DNA of 64,000 bases from Dichomitus squalens LYAD-421 SS1. Its lineage: Eukaryota; Basidiomycota; Agaricomycetes; Polyporales; Polyporaceae. The position numbers were made by a program, and so were the translations under genes. Shown piece by piece: positions 1 through 12,003 of this stretch (the first letter of the stretch is position 1; every line of letters begins with the position of its first letter). The stretch covers positions 399,046 through 463,045 of the forward strand of contig NW_006766885.1 of the NCBI RefSeq assembly GCF_000275845.1. The letters are read 5' to 3'. The notes under the pieces were generated by a model that did no database searches, was not told the DNA's origin, and saw only the letters and a program-made list of their open reading frames with translations.

Positions 1-340
1 ACATCTTTACCAAGAACCTTGGTGTAGTGAAGTTCTTGAAATTTCGCTCACAACTTGGTCTCCGCTTCCCAAAGTCCAGAGCTGCTTAAAGCGCCTGCTA
101 CGCTTGCGTAACCATTCGGATACTTAGCGAGGGGGAGTGTTGAACAGGCGCTGGTTTACACAGCTTGCCTAACACAGCCGTCACAAGATATGGAACGGCA
201 CAGCCGGTTACTGCAATAACCGAGGCTGTACTACTCATGTGGTACACACACAGCTTTGCTGTGTACGCACTGCTTCTCTGTGCGACTGTGCATCCTGGGA
301 AGGTACTGTATAGTACTACGTAGCCACAGATGTACAGTAG

Positions 341-348
341 TATATATA
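341..348 (+). promoter_or_regulatory. TATA box with no obvious gene
   Basis: TATATATA is followed by about 90 nt of pyrimidine-rich, leader-like sequence and a good splice donor (GTGAGT near 442). No ORF starts nearby. It may be an upstream alternative promoter of the gene at 831, with an intron in its leader, or a relic promoter. Seen in sequence; the role is inferred. Confidence 0.4.
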
Positions 349-740
349 GGGGACCTCTGTACCCCCAATCTACAGTTCAGTTCACTTGAACGTCTCCTCT
401 CATCGCTCTAACAAGCCTCTTACAACCAACAACCCTTCTAGGTGAGTTGCAGGCTATCCGCTGTCGTTGCCACCCGTGGGAGAGGCCTTCGCCCCCCGGG
501 TTCAACAGTAAAGACCGCCCTTCGTCGCGTTTGACCGGCGGTGATGCAAGATCACATGGGAATGGCTATTTTGAAACCGCAAATCAGTAGGGAGGATGCC
601 AAACACGCCGCCTTCTCCTCACTACCTGCAGAAGCCATGTGCTCCCAGACCGACACATCGCGTCACTTCTCAGATTCGTGTCGACTTCGCTTCGCCTTGG
701 AATAATAGCCTATTGTAAGCCATCATGGTAGGGGTAGGAC

Positions 741-748
741 TATATAAG
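741..748 (+). promoter_or_regulatory. TATA box of the secreted-protein gene
   Basis: TATATAAG lies about 85 nt before the ATG at 831. The intervening leader is pyrimidine-rich and free of ATGs that could extend the reading frame. This arrangement is typical of highly expressed fungal genes for secreted proteins. Confidence 0.6.
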
Positions 749-830
749 TTGGCCGTCTTCCGTACCATGCTTCCTCAGCCGTCTGCTCCTCAGGCCTCCC
801 CTCCCTCTTGAGCACACTTCCCTAGCAACG

Positions 831-1765
831 ATGTTCGCCGCCAAACTTTCGGCGTATGCCCTTGCTGGTGCTCTTCTGGCTTCTCCTCTCGCTATTGGCG
901 CGAGTGTCCAGAGGCGTGCAGTCGCCTACTTCGACCCTACGGCGGGCGGAGGAAGTATGTTCGCTGATGCCGGTAACGGTCTCGGGGAGCCTCTGAACGT
1001 ACGTTCCTACTTGTACTACTGCTCCCATCTAGCATCCCTGACGACCTTTCTGCCTGGCACTGCAGGTCATCATCTCGGGGCTCAGTTCCCCTGATGTTCT
1101 CACTGAGGACGGCTTGATCAACTATGCCCAAGCTATCGGATTGTACGTCTACCAACGTCCACTCCTTCTATACCAGTGGATACATTGAAAGCGTTTGCGT
1201 CTGTTTCAGCTCGACGGAGTGCTTCGGCATCCACCTTGGCAACCCCTTCCCCGCCAATCTGGGTGACGGTCACGGCCCTGTGAACCAGACGGTCGAGCTC
1301 CGTCAGGACTACGGCGACGAGGACGGCGGTACCTGCCTCGAGTCCCTTATCGGCGGCAACCACTTCCGTGTGTTCTTCCAGAACGGCCCCTCAGCGAACA
1401 GCGGTGCGGCCTTCCTCGCGTGAGTTCCCGTTCTACACCACGCCCCATGAGGCCTTTCTTTTATCCCCTTCGGCGGAAGCTGATTGGCGCAACTCTGTTT
1501 GACGCGCGGGATGTGCCTGCCATATGCATGCAGTGTCTCGAAGGAGGAGCCCGTGACGGACAACCACGACATCGTCCCCGACGGCTACGACATCGGCCGG
1601 GACACGCTCGTCCAGTCCGCGGTCGGCATCACGAGCAACGACGGCGTGACGTACTCGACTACGGCACAGAACATCACTGGGCTCCTGCCCACCGGCACCG
1701 AGGGCGTGAACCACGACATCGCGATCGACGGCATCGTCACCCTGCTCACAGTCACCATCCAGTGA
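831..1765 (+). CDS. Small secreted protein of a basidiomycete-specific family
   Basis: Exons 831-998, 1066-1142, 1210-1419 and 1534-1765 join in phase to give 228 residues. The N-terminus is a classical signal peptide: basic residue, then an Ala/Leu-rich core ending near residue 24. A KR-like pair (QRR) follows, which may be a Kex2 site. The mature part has only two clear cysteines (STECFG and GTCLES), a conserved-looking NLGDG/NQTVELRQDYG segment and several N-glycosylation sequons. I recognise the pattern as a family of uncharacterised extracellular proteins of wood- and litter-decay fungi, with no known reaction. The ATG at 831 sits 85 nt after a TATA box, which supports the start. Function is unknown. 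Confidence 0.8.
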
Positions 1766-2517
1766 GCTAATGGATATCGTCGTCTGGGGTCCCAGGAGGG
1801 GATGTACTGTAGGAGTTTGCTTGATTGTCACGACACCTGACATTTGCCGCGTTGCGGTTTACGACTTCTCGCATGCATACATGTATACCTGTATCGATAT
1901 CATTAGCTTGGTGACATTGGTATGAATGAAAATATTGTTCGCTTGATACCCTGCCTACTACGACCATATCACCAACATCGCCGCATTCTCGGGGGGTAAG
2001 CCACAGCACACCGGGAAACCCGGCTACCCCCGGTTTGCTGTGATAGAACACCAACCTGGAAGCAGTTGCTCGCGGTGTCTATCACGGAACGACCAACGAG
2101 CTCTCAAGCTCGCCGGCAACAAGTACCTAAAATACTTCATGAAACGCATCGAACGCGAGAGCGGTCGCGCGGCTTCCTCAGACAACATGAGGATATCCAC
2201 CTGCATTCCCTGACTACTGTACCGAACGACATTGATAACTCCGTGCATGAGATTGCTTATTGTCCTCCAGCTATGTAGAGAGATACAAGTGTGAGAGACC
2301 TGCTGTGTGCATGCGTGCGAGGCGTGCGGTGTGGTTGGTGTTGTACAGTGTGCTATGTATGTAAGAGCTGATCCAAATGGAAAGCGTGCATATAGAAAGC
2401 TTGCGGAGCGAGGAAAGGGAAAGGGGAACGCATATATAACCTACCATACTGGGCAGAACGGAGTTCGGCACCAGTCGTAAATTGCAAGACGGTCGTGCCC
2501 ATGTCGTCGTCGGGGGA
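1766..2517. other. Convergent intergenic region
   Basis: This stretch lies between the 3' ends of the secreted-protein gene (+) and DBF4 (-). It should hold both 3' UTRs. The short ORFs here show no coding signature, and I see nothing else in it. Confidence 0.6.
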
Positions 2518-4636
2518 TCAGGCATTGGCTTCGACCTTCGCGCCGTCCATGGTCATCCACTCGTCCCAGTGCACGTCGTCATCCGACGCCTCGTCCTGCC
2601 TCGACGCCAAGAGCAGCTCGTCGTCGTCATCGTCGTTTGTGTTGATACCCCCGGTCACTTCCGCTAGCCAGCGCTCGTTCTCCTCGGCGACCTCATCGAC
2701 GGTCCGACGGCGGACGCGCGAAAGGACCGCGTCGAGCGCCTTGAAGTTGTTGTCGTCTGCCGCGAACTTGCGATGCCGCCGGCCCACGATGTGCTGCAAC
2801 AAGTGCCGCGTCAATCAACCCGTGTACAAAAAGGCAGGAGAAAGAAGGGCGCGTACCTCGCGGAAGTCCTCGAACTTCTGCCGACAGCACTCGCAGTAGC
2901 CAGGCTTGGACACCTCGTCGCGCTTCGGGAGCTTGAGCGTGTTCGTGCTCTTGCTCTTGCGCAGGAACTTCACGCGGTCGGGGATGGTCGTCGGGGGACC
3001 CATGACGTTTTCCTTGTTGTCCCGGTCAGTGGGCACAGCCGCGGCAGAGACACGGCGGTTTATCGTGATCTGCTGCGCGAGCTTGTCCTTCAGCGCAGGG
3101 GGCAGAGTCAGAGAGCGCAGGAGGCCACCGGCGGTGGACGTGCCCGTGTTCGACGTGATGTTGACACTGTTCCCGGAAGCCGCCATGTACGCTGCAGATG
3201 CAAGGTACCCGGACGCGTGCACCTGCTCGGCATGGCTCTCTTCCTGGAAGTCAGCGTCGAGATCAACGAGCGCTTCGACGCTGGCGTCGGGGTACGCCGC
3301 GCGGCGATGGAGGTTGCTCATGGACGCGGTCCGCCGGAGCTCGTGCTGCTGCATGCGGACCTCCTGCGCCCTACGTTTCCGCTCGTGCTGCAACAGCCGT
3401 GCTTTCCGTCGCGCGCGCTCTTCTCGCCGGTCGTGCTCCGCCTTCTCCTGCTTCTGTCGCCGGCGCTCTTCGCGCTCATCGTACTCGAGGAACGGCCCGC
3501 GCGCGTGGGGGTGGCAGTGGAGAACGGGCCATGCGCCCTTCTCCTTCCCATCCCGTGTCCTCTGGATGGGGTACTCCGCGGCCGCGACCGTGGCGAGCTC
3601 CTGCTTGATGTCCTCGACGAGGACAAAGTAGCTGTCCTTGGAGAAGTAGGTAAAGTCATGCCGACGCTGGGAGGGGTCGCGTTCGCTTGTGCCGTGCAGT
3701 CGTTCGGTCCTGAGTAGCTGAGCGAGGTTGTGATCCTTGGATGATCGTTGAGCAGCTGTGGGGAGAGCACCGGATGCAGACACACGAGGCGCTTCGCAGC
3801 GGTCGAGGACGTTGTGAAGCTTTGTCGCGGACCAGATCTTCATGTTGAACGACTGGGCCTTCTGCACTAGGGACTCGGCCTTTGTGCCGGTCGTGAGAGC
3901 ACTGAGCAGATGGAAAGACTGAGATGAGCGCAATATGTATGTGACAAGCAAGTAAACGTACCGGCCGCGTAGTTTGATCGGGCTCGCAAGCAGTCCACCG
4001 CCAGCAGCAGCCGCGGCAGCAGAAGCTGCTCCCGCTCGTACAGTCTCCTTCTCCTTGTTCTCTTTATCGTCGACGTCATGCAGCGTAATGAAATGTGTGA
4101 TCTCTTTTGAGAAGAAGTCGTCGATCCTCTGCACGAGCCCACGCGACGGCCAACCACGCGAACGCGCGACAGAGTTCAATCAATGTTCCATCATGAACGC
4201 CAACAGCACTTACCGCCCCCATGTATGATACCCGCTTCTCGAGGTGGTTTCTGATCAACGCAGTCTCTGGGTTGCCGGAGTCGAGATCGAAGTAAAAGAC
4301 CCAGCTGGGGAAGGCCCGGCTGTACTTGGCCTTGAACTCTTCTTCTCGCTGGATCCTCTCCTTCTCTCTCCTCCGCTCCTTCTCCTTCTTTGCCTCTGCG
4401 CGGGCAGCCGCGGCGGGGGTCGGCGACTCTTGAACCACAGGCGCACTGGGCGTCGTCTTGACGCGCTTAGAGCTGTGGTCGGTGGGGGTGTCAGCGGGCT
4501 CGGGGGAGTGTGGCCGCTTGAGCACAATGTTGGCCCTCTTGAGCGTGGTCCGGCAAGGGGATATGGACATGCCGGTGTTGTGCTGCTGTGGTCGTGTAGC
4601 TAGAGGGTTGCGGGGAAGGGCAGCGGCTGTGGCCAT
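2518..4636 (-). CDS. DBF4: DBF4/Dfp1-type regulatory subunit of Cdc7 kinase (DDK)
   Basis: Exons (minus strand) 4636-4214, 4128-3962, 3901-2857 and 2793-2518 join in phase to 636 residues. Dbf4 activates the Cdc7 kinase, which phosphorylates the MCM helicase to fire origins in the nucleus. Three family motifs are visible in order. A BRCT-like motif N lies around residues 108-165, with RIDDFFSKEITHFIT. A motif M has YFVLVEDIKQEL followed downstream by GPFLEYDE. The C-terminal Dbf4 zinc finger has C533-x2-C536 and H546-x5-H552 (HRKFA). An intron falls between the Cys pair and the His pair of the finger. Long basic/acidic coiled stretches separate the motifs. KEN sequences occur just after motif N and again before the finger, compatible with APC/C turnover. 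The ATG at 4636 is the first plausible start; the frame stays open upstream but looks like leader. Three MCB boxes lie upstream. Confidence 0.93.
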
Positions 4637-5599
4637 GCGTGTGGAAGTATTATGGGACACGGGGTTGATGTCCCTTGTTACTGGGTAGGGTAGACAGGGT
4701 GTATGCAAGAAGCACAATGAGAAGGGCGATGAAAGAGGGAGAAGGAGACAAGCAGTGTGGAGGAGAGCAAGAGACGACGAGGCGAGACGGGTGTGAGGTG
4801 AAGAGACGCGTGACGAAACGATCTGGTTCATCAATCCAAACAAATAACGCGTGTTTTCGACGCGACGCGTCCGTCTCAAATCTAATGGCGCGTCTGCTGG
4901 ATCGACAAATGCGTCGTTGAGGGCTTTTGAAAACGAAAGCGACCGAGTCTGTACATCACAAGGATATCGGAGAGCTTTCAAGCTTTGCTTCAACTTCAAC
5001 GGACGAATTGTGCTCTCTGACCATTGCGTGAGCAGACTCTGCTTCCTGTGCGTAGCAGATCTCCACTTCGCACGCCAGTCCATGTCATCCTAAGCTCAGC
5101 CTCAAGCGTGCATTGAGGCTAGAAACTGTAGATATCTTCAGGCAGCTTGATGACGGATGGTGGCGGTTTGCTCAAGGTTTGGCCGCACCGATAAGTACAT
5201 CCGTTTACTCCGGATACATCGGAGCGCCTTTCCAATCAATCCAATCTAAACATCCCACGCTTCACGTGATCGTGTCAGACAATTCATGCTTACCAGCCAC
5301 TGGGAGGGACGTTCGTTCTTCACCAGCCTTGGCCGCAACGGCTGTTGAGAGTATATTAATGGTAATATGCCACGCGAGTGTAGATTCATTGCAAGGCCCA
5401 TGGCCGAAAGCGGGAGTAGAAGTCACGTAATATCTGAGGCACGCTTACAAGGTGCGCATTAATCTAAATTGTCAGGAGTGTGACATAACGCGCTCTCGGT
5501 TCGGTCACGTCTGTGTTTCCCCGCGCGCCGGGCCGGGCTCTTGCAGTCACTTCCACTGTCGCCTCAAGCCCAAGTACTTCTCGAGACGACGGGGACGAG
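4637..5599. other. Divergent promoter region, DBF4 / gamma-tubulin complex gene
   Basis: The 963 bp between two head-to-head genes hold three ACGCGT boxes on the DBF4 side, CCAAT sequences near 5231-5245, and a palindromic TCACGTGA (CACGTG core, bHLH-type site) at 5262-5269. No supported gene. Confidence 0.6.
4806..4870. promoter_or_regulatory. Cluster of three MCB (ACGCGT) boxes upstream of DBF4
   Basis: Perfect ACGCGT palindromes occur at 4806-4811, 4847-4852 and 4865-4870, about 170-235 bp before the DBF4 start. A near-match (GGCGCGTC) follows. ACGCGT is the binding site of the MBF (Swi6/Mbp1) G1/S transcription factor in ascomycete yeasts. Its use here is inferred from motif density and from the same motif upstream of CDC6. 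Confidence 0.65.
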
Positions 5600-8500
5600 A
5601 TGCAACGACAGTATACAGACATCTTTCCGACGCTCTCTTCTGGACTCGAAACGTCTTCTGAAGATGTCCGCAAGAACGCTGCTGCCCTTCCTGGCTTACC
5701 CCCACGCTTCTTCATACCACGGCTGGACGACAAGCCACAGAACCCGATCATGGACACCTTACGTCTGTTGCGGAACAAGTCGCAAACGGAACCCTTCCCC
5801 GCTCCGCAGACATCCAAGTTGCCTCCGGAACTAGAATCGTTGTCGGAGGACCTCCTGAGGTTCGCGCAAGCGAGGCAAAGCAATCTTGAAGACATCTGGC
5901 AGTCAGCTGCATCGCGGAAGCATAACAAAATGGTGAGTTTTCAGTATATGAGCGCATCGATAAGCTACAGAGACGTAGATTCTCCCAGAACCAAGCGCTT
6001 TCATGGGACGCACTCCGTCCAACCTTCAGTCCACATGCGAATGCCTCCCCCTTCTTGTCGGAACAGACTACTAGCACCTTCGCTTCGGCCAGGTACCAGT
6101 GAGTACTCAATGCGCCGTTGGGAACGTATCTCGTTCTCACAGCCGACAAGTCTACGTCCACCTATCCAGGATCCCGATGTACACCTCGTATACGTTCAGA
6201 TCCCAGACCTATTCCAATCACTCCTGCTAACAGTCAGCGGAACATCATCGCATCTTCATATATGGGATTCCGTCCGACACAGATTCTTCCTGAGGGGTCT
6301 GGGTGAGAAGAAGCGAGGGCAGGTCGTCATAGTCGGAAAGGATGACATCGTGAGCGCAAGGTGAGTTCAACGAGACTTGGAGAGGCGCTGCGCTGATTCA
6401 AACATAGTCTGTTGCAGCGCTTTCTCACTATCGGCAACCTGATGAGGCGTCTGGAGATATTGACTGACGATCGAGCACCAAGGTATGTGGTACCCTTGCT
6501 CCCCTTGGGTCCTGGCGTCCATCTATGCTCCCAGTCATCATCGTCCGAGTGGCCAGCCTACTCCCATCCTCCACGCATTCAGACATGCACTGTCATCTAT
6601 CTTGGCCTATCTACGAGAGAATGCGGACGCCATCCCGATCGATTTGCAAGCGAACCTAGGAGCAGATGCGCGACTGACGGCATTATGGACCAAATATGAG
6701 GACATGAGCAGCATCTTGCAAGCTCTGGCTGCCCTCTGTGGTCGAGTAAGTGCATATATGCGCCAATTTCTGTGATGTCTCTGAGATCGACCGCCAGGAA
6801 GAACACGTGGATCCAGCGGACTACATTCCTCTGCCGACGACATCTAGCGCACTTCTCTCCGCCATCTACAATCACCTCACTGACCATATGGAGCGCTCGT
6901 CCCCGAGACTGGTCACCGCAGTCCTAGCGTTCATGCTCACCAACACGTCGCGAGGATACATGCAGGACCTCTGCGCCTCCGTCGGATACAGCACGCCCAG
7001 CTCCACCGTGCAACCCCCCATAACCAAAGCACGCGTAGCGTATGACGACGGGTTGCCTTCGGCTTTCCCTAAGGATGAGAACGACTACTATGGCACTGGG
7101 CGACGGGAAGAAGGCGACTTTGATTTCGACGTGGATGGCTTTCCAGAATCTGTTCGTCCGGAATTGGCGGAGGTGTTCACGCGATCGAGGAAGTCGCTCG
7201 TGCTTCTCCGCGCGGCGGATCCCGAGCACCCGCTTCTGACGAGCAAGCACCTCCATCCGGAGATCGAGTGGCTGTGGACGGAGGAGCAGCTGGAGAATAT
7301 GGAGGACGGGCTCGCGTTCAGCGCCGGTTCAGTACGGACACCAGCCCGAGCTATCGAGAGGGATGTAGGATCGACCGACTCAGGCCCAACCTCAGAGGAC
7401 GTCTTGCATTCGTTCAAGGTGTTCGACCTCCTCCCTGGAGAAAGTGACCCTACACCTGGCAATTACCCGACCACGAACCTGCTATCCAACGCCCATTTCA
7501 CGACCTTCCTCCGCGCTTTCCTCGCCGCATTCCCGTCGTCTCTCCCTCCTTCCACTCCGACTCTGTCGCATCTCGCCGCCCGAGTACTCTCGCCACTCGT
7601 CTCGCATGCGCAAGCACTCTCGGGCGCGCTCGTGGCGCGCTTCCTCAGCCCTGCGACGCACCTCCACCTCCACACGCATCTCGTCCTGCTCCGCGGGTAC
7701 ATCCTCCTCACAGAGCACGCCTTCAAGTCGCGCCTGCAGGACGCCCTCTTCAGCGATGCCGAGGACATCAGCGCGGCGGTCGTTGGATCGAGGATGCATG
7801 CTGTCGGCGCGGTGAGGGAACGGGCGAGAGAGCGGTCGAGGACGAAGAGCGGCCAGACGAGCGGCAGTCGGAGCCGGAGCCGCGTTGCCAGCGGTGTAAT
7901 TGCGGGAGAGGAGAAGCCGAAGAAGGGGGAGAGAGTCGTCGGGCTGTCGCCTGCGCTGACGATTGGAGACAAGTGGCCGCCTTTGGGGTCTGATCTGAAC
8001 TTCCTGCTGAGGACGGTCGTGGTGGATGCGCTGGAGGAGGGACGTGCTTTCGCTGCCGCGGATGGCGAGGAAGGCGTCCATGCGGAAGACGAGAAGGTGA
8101 GGGCGCATAGGAGGATTGTGGAGGAGGCGGAGTGGAGGCTCGGATTCGCCATCCGCGATTTGCCTATGGGGACTGGGAGGGAGAAGTGGTTGAACCCACT
8201 CGGTATGTTTTTCCTATAGGTTTCCCGGACATATTGCTGATTATTTCTCGCACGTAGCTGTTGAGTACGTCGATTGCTTCAGTTCATCATTGTATCGCCG
8301 TTTGGCTTACCCTTTCACACAGAGCTCTAGACTTCCTTTACATGCACTATCAGCCCCCTTTCCCTCTCGACGTCCTCATCACGCCAGCCATCCTATCCAA
8401 GTATCACCGGATGTTCGCCTTCAATCTCCGGCTCATGCGCGGTACGTTGCCTCTCCAGAATTACCCCGGTCGTTTGCTTGTGCTAAAATCTCAGCATTCC

Positions 8501-9278
8501 AGTGGAAAACGTCGTCCGCACACTCTTCCGCCTTACCCGCCACCCCTCAGCGCCCCTCTTCGCGACGCTTTCGCCCTCGAACAAGCGCCTCCTCCACTTC
8601 CGCTTCGTCGTACACGCGTTCGTCATGGCCCTCTCCTCGTACGTCTACGACGTCGCCATCGGCAGCAACATGGACTCCCTCCTCTCCCGCCTTTCCGCCG
8701 CAGGCGGCGCAGAAGCCGGCCTCGACAAGAGCGCCAGCAGTACGGACGGTGGGAGAGTGAAAACGGAGCCCGAGGCGTTCGCGGACGTGTTCAGCTTAGG
8801 AGAGTACCACTCGCGCGTGCTCGACGACGTCCTGAGCTCGTGCCTGCTTCGGTCGGGCCAAAGGGCGGTGGGCGACATCCTCAGGCAGTGCATGGAGCTC
8901 GTGCTCGAGCTGGGGGTCTTGGCGGGGGAGCTGAAGGACGGGCACCTGGAAGAGTACGAGGCTGCGCCGCTCCTCGAGGACCTGTGGGACCGGTTCAGGG
9001 CGAAGATGACGACGTTTGTGAGTGTGCTCGCGCGTGTCGCGTGTGCTTGCGAATGAGTTGCTGATGTGGATGTTCGTGTGTGCCAGGTGAAAGTGCTGAA
9101 GGCGTTGGTCGAGAAGGAGGCGGACAGCGCGGGTCTTGTGCTGAGCGACATCCCGCTCCACATGATGCAGGGCGCAAGGCGGGTGTCGAGGACGACGGCG
9201 AACTTGCATCAGCTTTTGCTAAGACTGAACATGTCCGATTGGTGGACCAGGAAGGAGGGTGCGAAAGCAGCACCATGA
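5600..9278 (+). CDS. Spc97/Spc98-family gamma-tubulin complex component (GCP5/6-like)
   Basis: Ten exons: 5600-5932, 5971-6098, about 6151-6360, 6408-6482, 6535-6745, 6798-8202, 8258-8264, 8323-8441, 8503-9017 and 9087-9278, about 1064 residues. Gamma-tubulin complex proteins build the ring that nucleates microtubules at the spindle pole body. The N-terminal grip segment shows LHIWDSVRHRFFLRG. The C-terminal grip segment shows ALDFLYMHYQPPFPLD, ITPAILSKYHRMFAFNLRLMR and, at the very end, LHQLLLRLNMSDWW. Length and the long acidic/Ser-rich middle fit GCP5 or GCP6 better than GCP2-4. Exon 7 is only 7 nt (CTGTTGA) and is needed to keep the frame. The acceptor of the second intron is uncertain: the natural CAG at 6142 breaks the frame, whereas an AAG at 6150 keeps it. 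The ATG at 5600 is the first in frame. Confidence 0.85.
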
Positions 9279-9915
9279 TGTGGGAGATCTGTGCCACAAC
9301 CATGTTCATGCACGTGTATCGCTATGCTTCGCTCCTGCCGCAATCAAGAGCAAGTCACTAGTAATCATCGTGAAACACTTCATCCATTGCATTGCATTCA
9401 TCACTGTGTACAAAACCATGCCGCGTGACAAAACTAATACTACGAGGTACGGATATACTACATTGGCAGAGGGAGACTACTACAGCTACTTGTTGATACG
9501 GGGATGTGGTATGTGATCCACGAGGCATCGATCCGAAGGCTAACACGGAGCACTGACATATATGCATGATGACGGTCCCTGCGACTGACAGTTCTTCGAC
9601 ATGTGACGAGACGAGGTGGAATGAGACGGGAGATAGATGTGCGATGACAAAACAATGCAGAAGAACATGTAGGCATGGTGGGATCGAACTGGACAGAGCA
9701 CGTAGCTGTAGCGAGCACGGTACGAGATGGTGTGATGACAAGGTCGGGAGAAGTGAGGAGACAGATAGTATGGCAAGCATGAGTGATGACAGAGCACAGA
9801 AAATATTGAGGAAATAAGTGAGATGTGGGGAGGGAAGCCGTCTTGATTCGATGGCAAGCATGGCGACCCCTGACTGCGACGTTGATGATGGCGGTCGAGA
9901 CTGACGGCCGAAGGC
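9279..9915. other. Convergent intergenic region
   Basis: This region lies between the 3' ends of the gamma-tubulin complex gene (+) and CDC6 (-). It is expected to hold 3' UTRs. No supported gene or repeat. Confidence 0.6.
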
Positions 9916-12003
9916 TTAATCCTCCATAGTCTCCTCGAAACCAACGACTTCCGAAGAGACGTGTCCGCGCGCTTTCGCCTCTCGGGCGATGCGAGCCTGC
10001 TCGCGTTGGTATAGAGCACGGACTTCCTCTTCGCGGGCGTCTGCTGGGGCCTCGTCAAGACCGAGACCGAGACCACGAGCGACCTCGTCGAGGCGAACGC
10101 CATCAACAAAGCGGACTTCTTGTGTGCAGGAGCTACCAGCGAAGGACGCTGAGCGGCTGAACGCCTTCTTGCCCGGCTTGCGAGGTGTGGACGGAAGGCT
10201 GCTGCTGTTGCTCGACAGCGTCAAGAGACCAACGACCTCGAGGACGCCCGCAAGATCCCCGAACTCGCTCCTTGAGACAGGCTTGAAAACGCCGCTGTCC
10301 GCTCGTCCAAGAATCGTCGTGTAGAACGCGTGAAGCTGGCCCATCTCCAGGCTCGACGCGGTCGAAGACGATTGAGTGCGCTTTACCGGAGAACGACACG
10401 GAGACGAAGCGGGGGAAGCGGAGATTGAGACGCCGGCTTCAATGGACTTCGTGGCTAGAAACGCCGCCAATAAAACGAGACGCTGCTGAAGACCAAGTTC
10501 CCGGACCTTCATAACAGTTTCACTATCGCTAGCCTTGCGAACGATTCCGGCAGCGGCGGACGGAGCAGACGCCGGAGTGGTCTTTCCGGCGGGCGCATAT
10601 GCCTTCAGCGCGGAGAGAATGTGGGAAGGCGTGACTGCAGGAGAAGGGCCATCCAGGGAGTCCGACGTAGAAGCGATGGCTGCGATGTCGATGGCACCGC
10701 GGAGAACCTCCAACACAGCGCGCACATCACCAGTCTGAGCGGCGATCTTCTTTGCAAGCAGAGTGAGCGTAGCAGTTGGCAAGAACTTCTTGGTACGCTC
10801 CATAGTCTCCTTCTCTCCCAGTAGAGGGGCAAGCCTTGACTGAAGAATGCTCAGCAACTGCTCTGGCGTGTATGGCGCAAAGTGAAGCGTCTGTACGCCG
10901 GCGAGTGACTGGAGGGAGAAGGTGGTCGAAGAGGCAGTAAGGGTGTGCGTATTCGCGATCCCAATGAGTCTTAGGCTTGCGGAGAATGTGTGCGCAAGAT
11001 TGAACAGAGGGGACAGCGCCTGCGCTGAGGAGGCGACGTGGTCCATTTCGTCCAAAACGACAAGACTGGAACAATCAACTCTACATCAATACAGCGACCG
11101 AATTTGCGGCTGAACACGTACCATTTCTGCTTGCTAGACGACAACGTCTTCTCCACAATCTGCTGCGGACTGTCTTTCGCTTTGCGTACGCGCCCGGGGG
11201 TCTTGTTCCCAGCACCGAACAGCTCGGCAAGTTGCTGCCACACAGCATCCACGCCATCGAGCGCCATGCAGTTGACAGCTAGGACCCGAACATCCTGAAG
11301 CTGGCCAGCGAGGTCCGCAAGAGTCGCGTTGACCAACGCGGTCTTTCCCGTGCCAGGGGATCCAGAGATATACAAGGCAGAAACGTCCTTGGCGGAGCTA
11401 GGATTGCCGATGAAACCGAGGATGAAGGCCTCGATCTCAGACCGCTCTTGTTCGCGACCGGCCATCTGCGGTCCATCATTGCACGTAGGACGGAGTAGCG
11501 CCCGAGCGCGGACATGTAAAGGAAGAAGCAGAGAGGGAGGGGTCGAGGGTGGGGTGAACAGCGAGAGGTGTGAGAGTGACGTCGCCGGAGTGGCGACAAC
11601 CGCTTGCCGGAGGTTAGACGTCGACGCATAACGCCGAGGCGCTGGCGACCACGTCAGCAACTACAACTAGCGACAACTCGAAGTTCAACTCACTGCCTGA
11701 AAGAGACGATCCGCCCTCGATCACTGTGCTGGTACGGCGCAATGAACGAGTACGGCGTGGGCTGGAAGGGACCGACGCGTTGATCGCTTCAAGTACGAAA
11801 GGCGGGATGTTCTCCTTGTTATGATCTCCGTCGAGCACGCTACCAGTGGTTTTTGCGCGTTTAGGATTTGGAGTGGGGTCAGGGGTTGGAAGGGCCAATG
11901 CATTGTCGAGATCGGAGAAAGTCGAGTCGGGCTGCTCTACCTGGGTGGTCTGGTGCGACCGCTTACCGAGGACGGACCCCGTGTTTCCTCGTAGCAAACT
12001 CAT
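9916..12003 (-). CDS. CDC6: CDC6/Cdc18 replication-licensing ATPase
   Basis: Exons (minus strand) 12003-11694, 11641-11122 and 11065-9916 join in phase to 659 residues. Cdc6 binds ORC at origins and loads the MCM2-7 helicase. The AAA+ core shows Walker A GSPGTGKT around 197-204, Walker B LVVLDEMD around 278-285, sensor 1 LIGIANT, and sensor 2 in a GDVRAVLEVLRGA context. A C-terminal winged-helix region follows. The 100-residue N-terminus is disordered and carries SP/TP sites, a basic PKRAK stretch and a KEN box at 63-65, features of CDK- and APC/C-controlled Cdc6. ORC1 is excluded by the lack of a BAH domain and by the size. The divergent neighbour starts 445 bp away, and MCB boxes lie between. 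Confidence 0.93.

Larger units (their letters stand above)
1..830. other. Intergenic, window edge to first gene
   Basis: No gene could be supported here. The stretch holds two promoter-like blocks, described separately: a TATA box at 341-348 followed by leader-like sequence, and a TATA box at 741-748 that fits the gene starting at 831. A small hairpin (7-bp stem, TTT loop) lies at 248-264. Confidence 0.6.

Noticed and set aside
9670..9695. tRNA B-box-like GGGATCGAAC
   Set aside because: No A box at the right distance and no cloverleaf could be folded.
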